Origin: Candidatus Babeliales bacterium
GTDB taxonomy: Bacteria; Babelota; Babeliae; Babelales; JABDEC01
DNA: 64,000 nt
Direction: 5' to 3'
Assembly (NCBI GenBank): GCA_031292305.1
Contig: JARLHJ010000008.1
Location: 22,070-86,069 of the forward strand
Of the stretch, positions 59,112 to 64,000 are shown one piece after another. Within the stretch, counting starts at the first letter, position 1. Each line of letters starts with the position of its first letter. The notes below the pieces were generated by a model that was not told where the DNA came from, ran no database searches, and saw only the letters and a program-made list of their open reading frames with translations. The translations under genes and the position numbers were made by a program.

Positions 59112-61847
59112 CTACTCGTCCTTGATTATACTATATTCCTTGCATCTTCTATGCACAGAAGATCTGTTTACTCCTAAAAATGTAGCAATTTTATTTTGAT
59201 TTTTAAATTTATCCCATAAAAGGGCTAATATTTTAGGATCTTTAAGTGCGTGTTTGCCAAGTCGTGCAGCTTCAATAAGGCTTGGATCAGCAATATTATA
59301 TGCTGGATTAAATTGAGTCTCTTGATAAATATTATTTTTCTTAGATTTTTCAGTTAATATATAATGAACTTTTTCTTTAAATTCTTGTAAACTAACCGGA
59401 CGTTTGTTAATTAAATTAACTTTTTCTTTATCAGTGAGTTCTAATATATTTTTAAATGCATTCGACTTTGTAGCCTGATCAGTAAACCCTTGTGCTAAGT
59501 CTTTTAATTCTTCTTCTGACAAACTAAGCAATGAAGGCATAGAGATAGAGGTTTTTTTAAGTTCATCGTATAAAGATTTAGAGAATTTACCTTCTTGTAC
59601 TAAATGATTTAAGTTTTGATTTGTTGAACAAATAATACGAACATCAGCTAATAACTTTTGATCGCTTTTGTAAATATGGTAAAAACCATATTTAATGAAT
59701 TCAGCCAAATATTCCTGTATTTCAATATCCATTAAATGAATATTTTGTATAAATAAGGTTCCGTTATTTGATAATTTTTGCAATATAGGCTTAGTATCTG
59801 TTTTGTCATAAATTGGGTTGATACCAAATAATTTTGTTGCAATATCAAAGTTTTTAGTTGGCGCCTGTAGTTTTAATGTATGTAAATTTTCGCGAAGACT
59901 AATGTGATGTATTATTTCAACAGTTGATATTAAATCTTCTTCAGGCATTTCTAGTAATGTAGCCTTTTTTGTTAGTGCTAGTTTTAAAAGATTAATTTTA
60001 AAATTTAATAAGTTTTCACCAGAACCAGGAACTAATTGATTAATTAATTGGCCTGACTTAGTGGTTTCAAGATAAAGTAAATAATCCCATTTTGATGGAT
60101 CTTTAAGTAAATCAATTTGTTGTTTAATAATGTCAGAAATATCTGGGTAATGGATTGTAATAATTAAATTATTATATTCAAGATTTGCAATAGCAGTTAC
60201 AACCAACTTAGAACCATTGCTATCTTTAGTAAAACAAGATTGTGGGGATTTGTACTCTTCTACTTCTTTAGCCAAACGTCGAAGATCCTGAGCTAGTGGG
60301 TGGCCTTCTTGGGTATTAATATTAAAGTTAATTAATTCTTTAGCATCTTGATTGGCAAATATAAACTTTCTATTTTTATAAAATAAAATACCTATTTTTT
60401 TGTTTTGCTGTGCGCGTTTTAAAAATGATCTAATACTTTCTTTATATTGATTAATCTCTTGATGCTTATAATATAATTCTTCTTTAATTTCTTTTTCTTG
60501 TTTAATTAAAGTCTCTAAGTTTCTATTTTGCAAAAGATTGATAATATTGCCAAGATAACTAGTAAATACAACCATTTCATCACGTTCAATATTATTATAA
60601 ATTTGGTCGTTTCTTGGATCACGTTCTACAATAACATAAGCGACAATAGTTTCTTTTTTATAAATTGGTATAAAAACATCGGCATTTATTTGATCTAAGA
60701 AATGAATAATATTATTGCCGACTTCATTAGTTTCATAAAATTCACTGAATTCAATTTCATCATAAATTAATATTTTAGTTTGTTTAAGAAATTCTAATAA
60801 CTCTAAATTCGATTGATTGTTAATAAAATTTTCTACAACATTCTTTTTAGATTTGTTGATTTCCATTTTATTTTCATATGTTTCATAGTCATCTTGTTTG
60901 TTTAACATTCTTACAAACAAATAAGTTCTGCTGGGCTGAATTTGTAAATGTTCTTTAAAAAAAGTTTTAGTTAAATTAACTAATTCATAAGTTGTAGTTG
61001 TATGACTCAGTTGTTCTAAAATATCCTTAAAATTATTTATAAAATTGAATTTTTTAGAGGATTGAACATGTCTTTTAATATTTAAAAAACGAAGTCTTAA
61101 TACTCGTTGGGTACAATATAAAGCTGCAAGAGCAACTAATATGGTTGTAATACCTACAACCATGTAATTATTTCCAACAGATTTTGCAAGATTAAAAGGA
61201 TAAACCTGAAAAAGATCAGTTAATATTCGGGGGCAGATTAAACCGATTATAAGAAATTTAGATTGTTTTTTTAAAATTTTAGGAATATCTGAGTTCAATA
61301 TTTTTTTGACAGAAGCAAAAAGGCTAGGAAAAATCATTATAAAAATATAAATAGCGCCATATTCAAACAATGCAATTTCAAAATCGGTTACAGGAGAATT
61401 GTTTGCAAATAATAAATGATAAAAAGCAAAATAAAAAAATGATCCACTAAAAATTAAACTAATCAATAAAAATAGCTTTTGTCTTAGTAATAATTTAAAA
61501 TTCTTCTCGGTTAAACTTTCTATAAATAAAGATAAGGATTGATACTGAATTATAAAAAAGGCCCAAGAAAAATGAGCAAAAAACATTTTAATTTGCGGTT
61601 CTAAGAAAGTATCAGATATAATTTGTAAAATTTTTACAATCCAATAAACATCTTCTATGATGGAACCTACAAGAACTAAGATAAGACAAATCCAAGGCCA
61701 TGGTCTTTGGATTTTTTGTGAAAGCCCCGATTTGATAAGTGTATAAAGCAAATACCATTTGATAGTAAAGGCCAATAATACTATAGAAAATAAAAAGTAA
61801 TAATTGCTGAATATTATGTTTAAAATATCTAATATTGAATTTATCAT
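59112..61847 (-). CDS. Membrane-anchored NtrC-like regulator with eroded AAA+ domain
   Basis: 911 residues. About seven to eight TMs (residues 10-245), a GAF-like region (~285-440), a coiled coil (~441-480), a PAS-like region (~483-575), then a stretch that follows the sigma-54 activator AAA+ domain. GTLFIQNIHLMD, LLADVRIICSTNQNLN and FSKSLYDELKK match GTLFLDEIxxL, VDVRIIAATNxxL and FRxDLYYRL. The Walker A Lys is gone (PGSGENLL, 607-614), the Walker B acids are replaced (FIQNIH), and no GAFTGA loop is seen. The C-terminus has a Fis-type helix-turn-helix (NKIATFLGVNRSSVHRRCKEY). So it may bind DNA from the membrane without ATPase action. It is divergent from two tiny membrane peptides. Confidence 0.7.
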   Translation of the reverse strand: MINSILDILNIIFSNYYFLFSIVLLAFTIKWYLLYTLIKSGLSQKIQRPWPWICLILVLVGSIIEDVYWIVKILQIISDTFLEPQIKMFFAHFSWAFFIIQYQSLSLFIESLTEKNFKLLLRQKLFLLISLIFSGSFFYFAFYHLLFANNSPVTDFEIALFEYGAIYIFIMIFPSLFASVKKILNSDIPKILKKQSKFLIIGLICPRILTDLFQVYPFNLAKSVGNNYMVVGITTILVALAALYCTQRVLRLRFLNIKRHVQSSKKFNFINNFKDILEQLSHTTTTYELVNLTKTFFKEHLQIQPSRTYLFVRMLNKQDDYETYENKMEINKSKKNVVENFINNQSNLELLEFLKQTKILIYDEIEFSEFYETNEVGNNIIHFLDQINADVFIPIYKKETIVAYVIVERDPRNDQIYNNIERDEMVVFTSYLGNIINLLQNRNLETLIKQEKEIKEELYYKHQEINQYKESIRSFLKRAQQNKKIGILFYKNRKFIFANQDAKELINFNINTQEGHPLAQDLRRLAKEVEEYKSPQSCFTKDSNGSKLVVTAIANLEYNNLIITIHYPDISDIIKQQIDLLKDPSKWDYLLYLETTKSGQLINQLVPGSGENLLNFKINLLKLALTKKATLLEMPEEDLISTVEIIHHISLRENLHTLKLQAPTKNFDIATKLFGINPIYDKTDTKPILQKLSNNGTLFIQNIHLMDIEIQEYLAEFIKYGFYHIYKSDQKLLADVRIICSTNQNLNHLVQEGKFSKSLYDELKKTSISMPSLLSLSEEELKDLAQGFTDQATKSNAFKNILELTDKEKVNLINKRPVSLQEFKEKVHYILTEKSKKNNIYQETQFNPAYNIADPSLIEAARLGKHALKDPKILALLWDKFKNQNKIATFLGVNRSSVHRRCKEYSIIKDE

Positions 61848-61874
61848 TGAAATTTTGTTTTTCTTAATTATAAT
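61847..61874 (+). promoter_or_regulatory. Promoter of the twin small membrane peptides
   Basis: The -35 TTGAAA (61847-61852), a 16-bp spacer and -10 TATAAT (61869-61874) are seen, giving a leader of about 27 nt. The -35 box starts on the first base of the divergent regulator's start codon. It is of sigma-70, not sigma-54, type. Confidence 0.65.
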
Positions 61875-61907
61875 TTTTATATGTGTTGTATTTTATAAGG
61901 AGTCTCT

Positions 61908-62021
61908 ATGAATTATAATAGAAAATTTTACAAATTTGTGAATCTATTTCTGTTTACAATTTTAGTTGTAGGTATAATGACTATTAAGATTGTCGCAATT
62001 GCACCTTGGCCACCTAAATAA
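61908..62021 (+). CDS. 37-residue membrane peptide, paralogue 1
   Basis: A very short gene with a strong RBS (AAGGAG) 8 bases before the ATG. Peptide starts MNYNRKFYKFVNLFLFTILV and ends AIAPWPPK: basic N-terminus, one TM-like helix (~12-31), then a short end with APWP. It is clearly paralogous to the next gene, which supports that both are translated. Divergent from the membrane-anchored regulator, hence a possible target, ligand or partner of it (inference). Peptide family unknown. Confidence 0.7.
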   Translation: MNYNRKFYKFVNLFLFTILVVGIMTIKIVAIAPWPPK

Positions 62022-62051
62022 TTTGGTTATTTTTTTATAAGGAGTCCTTTT

Positions 62052-62165
62052 ATGAACGTTAACGGAAAATTCTCTAAATTTGTGAGTTTATTTTTGTTCA
62101 CTGTAGTTGTAGTTGCTTTAATGACATTAAAGATTGCAGCAATTGCTCCTTGGCCATTAGATTAA
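62052..62165 (+). CDS. 37-residue membrane peptide, paralogue 2
   Basis: Same length as paralogue 1, 30 bp downstream and with the same RBS context (AAGGAGTC). Starts MNVNGKFSKFVSLFLFTVVV and ends AIAPWPLD. About two thirds of positions are identical, including KF-KFV-LFLFT, MT-KI and AIAPWP. Changes are conservative, which suggests selection on a peptide. Function unknown. Followed after 19 bp by nth. Confidence 0.7.
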   Translation: MNVNGKFSKFVSLFLFTVVVVALMTLKIAAIAPWPLD

Positions 62166-62184
62166 TTCAATCTAATGTCAGATA

Positions 62185-62829
62185 ATGCATAAAGCATTGC
62201 AAGCAAGGGCTGTTAGAGTGGTAAAGACTTTGCAAGAGGTCACCAAAAATATGCAACAGCCCTTAGTAAATGAAATTATTAAAGATTTTGGAAAAGACCC
62301 TTTTTTGATTTTAATATCCTGCCTTTTGAGCTTGCGCTCAAGAGATACAGGTACTTTGCCCGTTTCTCGTCATCTATTTTCGAATGCAAAAACACCTCAA
62401 GAAATATTAGCGATACCCATTCCTAAATTAGAAAAAATAATATATTCAGTTAATTATTATAAAAACAAAGCCAGAACATTGCATGAAGTAAGCCGTATAA
62501 TAATAAAAGATTTCAATGGTAAAGTTCCCAATACTGAAAGCGAACTACTTTCAATAAAAGGCGTAGGTCCAAAAACAGCAAATTTAGTACTAGGCTTAGC
62601 TTTTGATATACCTGCAATTTGTGTGGATGTCCATGTGCATAGACTTTCTAATCTGATGGGCTTAATTAAGACAAAAACTGTAGAAGAAACAGAGCAAGTG
62701 CTCAAAAAGCTATTACCCAAAGAGTATTGGATAGAATGGAACAGGCTTTTAGTTATCTGGGGCCAAAACTTTAAAAACCCTGCCTTTGAAAACTCTACTA
62801 ATCCTGATGTTTCTAAGCTTTATCACTAA
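62185..62829 (+). CDS. nth: Endonuclease III-like DNA glycosylase lacking the iron-sulfur cluster
   Basis: 214 residues. HhH-GPD fold with SIKGVGPKTANLVLG (catalytic Lys130) and CVDVHVHRLSNLMGL (catalytic Asp148), as in Nth, which removes oxidised pyrimidines and nicks AP sites. The C-terminal four-Cys cluster of E. coli Nth is absent: after LLVIWGQNFKNPAFENS there are no Cys. The helix usually reading LSAQTTD is LSLRSRD here, so specificity may differ. No clear RBS at 62185. Confidence 0.82.
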   Translation: MHKALQARAVRVVKTLQEVTKNMQQPLVNEIIKDFGKDPFLILISCLLSLRSRDTGTLPVSRHLFSNAKTPQEILAIPIPKLEKIIYSVNYYKNKARTLHEVSRIIIKDFNGKVPNTESELLSIKGVGPKTANLVLGLAFDIPAICVDVHVHRLSNLMGLIKTKTVEETEQVLKKLLPKEYWIEWNRLLVIWGQNFKNPAFENSTNPDVSKLYH

Positions 62830-62899
62830 ATACTTGTAGATAAGCTAAAGATAAGTTAAACTATATATAAGTGTGTTATCTTTAACGAAAGGAGCTTTA

Positions 62900-63037
62900 A
62901 TGAATATTCAAGAGATTCAAAGCTGTAATACTGCTTGTACTTGTTGCCAAGAACACGAAATTATTGAAAATAACGAACAATTAGCAAAAGGCTTTGATGT
63001 TTCACAAGAAGCAAATAAGCATTTTAATAATTTTTAA
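62900..63037 (+). CDS. 45-residue Cys-rich peptide
   Basis: A short gene with a strong RBS (AAAGGAG) 7 bases before ATG 62900 and a terminator behind it. It begins MNIQEIQSCNTACTCCQEHE with four Cys within eight residues (9, 13, 15, 16), followed by an acidic/polar helix. No signal peptide. The Cys set could bind a metal or be a modified peptide core. An inverted repeat AAAGATAA/TTATCTTT (62847-62854, 62876-62883) precedes it. Confidence 0.6.
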   Translation: MNIQEIQSCNTACTCCQEHEIIENNEQLAKGFDVSQEANKHFNNF

Positions 63038-63060
63038 GCATATATAGCTTTGATTTTGAG

Positions 63061-63092
63061 ATAGGCACCTGAAAAAGGTGCCTATTTTTTTT
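63061..63092 (+). terminator. Intrinsic terminator of the Cys-rich peptide gene
   Basis: ATAGGCACCT (63061-63070) and AGGTGCCTAT (63076-63085) form a 10-bp stem followed by a T-run. Confidence 0.88.
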
Positions 63093-63121
63093 GACAATTT
63101 TTAATAATTATTCCTAGAATT

Positions 63122-63691
63122 CTAGCGTTTCTTAATCGGGTATATTATATCTAATCTGTATTTATTAATTTGTTTTTTGCATTTTTCTGCTAAGCATTTG
63201 CATTCAAAATTCCAATGCGCCGGCCATTCATAGTTATATACTAAAGCGTCATAAGAGGTTGTTAATTCTTCATCTTTATCAATTTTTCTGTTGGTTACAA
63301 TTTCCCACTTATCAGTTATATCACAATTAGGCTCGCAAGAATGATTACAGAATGCCCATTTACCTCTAACTTTTCCGCATATTGGATTTCCATTATCATC
63401 AATGTTCATTAAAGCAATGTAACGATATTCTTCACTTGGATGATCAGCTATATAGTTTTTATCAGTTTTTTCAAAGTTTGCTGTTGCAACTACAGTTCCT
63501 TTTTCAAGATGTATTGATGCCTTCAGGCATAATCCTAAATGATTTTGATCTACATAAGAAGGATATTCAGTTTCTATTTTTTGATATTCTTCAATTTTGT
63601 GAAGATTATCAAAAAGAGCTTTCAATAAAGATGATTGAATTATTAAAAGAAAGGTGAAAAAAATAATGATTTGCTTTTTAGGAGTTTGCAT
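63122..63691 (-). CDS. Secreted SET-domain protein (predicted lysine methyltransferase)
   Basis: 189 residues. A hydrophobic N-terminus (~8-25) looks like a signal peptide. The SET domain shows LGLCLKASIHLEKGTVVA, the cofactor/pseudoknot motif NHSCEPN (116-122), EELTTSYD with Tyr147, and a post-SET Cys set (FECKCLAEKC: Cys164, Cys166, Cys171). SET enzymes methylate lysines, in eukaryotes mainly on histones. In intracellular bacteria (Chlamydia, Legionella) secreted SET proteins modify host or own chromatin proteins. A histone-H1-like gene lies next upstream at the window's end, so an own-substrate is also possible if the protein stays inside. Confidence 0.82.
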   Translation of the reverse strand: MQTPKKQIIIFFTFLLIIQSSLLKALFDNLHKIEEYQKIETEYPSYVDQNHLGLCLKASIHLEKGTVVATANFEKTDKNYIADHPSEEYRYIALMNIDDNGNPICGKVRGKWAFCNHSCEPNCDITDKWEIVTNRKIDKDEELTTSYDALVYNYEWPAHWNFECKCLAEKCKKQINKYRLDIIYPIKKR

Positions 63692-63773
63692 TAAGTACCT
63701 TTGTTTATAAGTTTTATATAATTACATTTATATAATTACATTTATACAATTTTTAAAACTTAAGTAAATAAAA

Positions 63774-63797
63774 AAGGCACCTTTTAAAGGGTGCCTA
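63774..63797 (-). terminator. Intrinsic terminator of the H1-like gene
   Basis: AGGCAC (63775-63780 with C63781) pairs with GTGCCT (63791-63796), closing a loop of TTTTAAAGG. On the minus strand it is followed by TTTTTTATTT. Confidence 0.75.
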
Positions 63798-63820
63798 AAT
63801 TTTCGCTAAAAATTCTAAAG

Positions 63821-64000
63821 TTATTTTACTTCAGAACCTTGTGTTAGCAAATTAGGTGTAGCTGTTGAAGTTGTTTTGCTTGCTGGCTTTTTAGCAGCTA
63901 CTTTTCTTTTAGGAGCAGCTTTTTTAACTGCAGCTTTGCGAGGTGCAGCTTTTTTAGCAGCTGTTCTTTTAGGTGCAGCTTTTTTAGCAGCTACTTTTCT
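63821..64000 (-). CDS. Histone-H1-like / Ala-Lys-Pro-rich DNA-binding protein (C-terminal part)
   Basis: Only the last 59 codons are inside the window; the reading frame runs off the right edge. Repeats of the type KKAAPKRTAA, KKAAPRKAAV and KKAAPKRKVAA are followed by a short tail ending LLTQGSEVK. This composition is typical of bacterial histone-H1-like proteins (Hc1/Hc2, HU tails) that compact DNA. Whether an HU or other domain lies upstream cannot be seen. Confidence 0.75.
   Translation of the reverse strand, partial: RKVAAKKAAPKRTAAKKAAPRKAAVKKAAPKRKVAAKKPASKTTSTATPNLLTQGSEVK

Noticed and set aside
59112-61847. Functional sigma-54 enhancer-binding protein
   Set aside because: Walker A Lys, Walker B acids and the GAFTGA loop are all missing; the neighbouring promoter is sigma-70-like.
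1-64000. CRISPR arrays, prophage or insertion sequences
   Set aside because: No regularly spaced direct repeats, transposase or phage structural genes were seen on either strand.

Overview
The window is strongly AT-rich, densely packed bacterial chromosome. Housekeeping genes (gyrB, rpsI, glmS, lysS, recJ, cmk, lon, rpsB, dnaX, der, cca, ftsH, rpmB, rpsT, mrdA, xer, nth) alternate with about twenty small genes for signal-peptide proteins that I cannot assign. Two tandem ATP/ADP translocases, a pair of ankyrin proteins, a secreted SET-domain protein and eukaryote-like glutamic peptidases point to an obligate intracellular, energy-parasitic bacterium. Tol proteins, DsbD and lipoproteins show a two-membrane envelope. 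My best guess is a member of Candidatus Dependentiae (TM6; Babela-like). This is inference from gene content, not from a marker tree.

Layout. 1-5.9 kb: gyrB (minus), then tadA, a DksA-like gene, rpsI and glmS. 5.9-10.4 kb (minus): an apparent three-gene operon encoding a small Cys-containing secreted protein, a UrtA/LivK-like binding protein, and a 998-residue membrane protein. That protein has two Cache-like sensor modules followed by a pentameric ligand-gated ion channel (Pro-loop receptor) module. It is the most unusual system in the window. 10.5-15.5 kb: ftsB, a Mn-type superoxide dismutase, two tandem G1-family glutamic peptidases, lysS and a DJ-1/PfpI protein. 16-25.6 kb: recJ-cmk, secreted paralogues, an MFS transporter, a repeat protein, a lipoprotein and lon. 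25.8-30.1 kb: tandem nucleotide translocases, rpsB with a structured leader, tRNA-Ser(GGA) and the SRP 4.5S RNA. 30.1-36.7 kb: dnaX-der, two ankyrin/membrane paralogues sharing near-identical gene ends, and a hibernation factor. 36.7-40.7 kb (minus): an operon of dsbD, a delta-60-repeat lipoprotein and a membrane protein.

41-47 kb: cca and a tolQ-tolR-tolA-(small secreted gene)-tolB cluster. 47.5-51.5 kb: canonical ftsH and a divergent second ftsH with a tryptophan at the pore-loop position. 51.5-56.3 kb: secreted proteins, delta-60 proteins, and rpmB-rpsT. 56.4-61.8 kb (minus): PBP2, a Xer recombinase, and a 911-residue membrane-anchored NtrC-like protein whose ATPase motifs are eroded but which keeps a C-terminal helix-turn-helix. 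Divergent from it, sharing the start region, are two 37-residue membrane peptides too short for normal gene calling. The right end holds an endonuclease III without iron-sulfur cysteines, a 45-residue Cys-rich peptide, a secreted SET-domain protein and the C-terminus of a histone-H1-like protein.

The genes suggest a cell that imports host nucleotides, senses small molecules in the periplasm, perhaps with a ligand-gated channel, and exports or displays a fast-changing set of small proteins. All functions are predictions from sequence reading. No database search was run.
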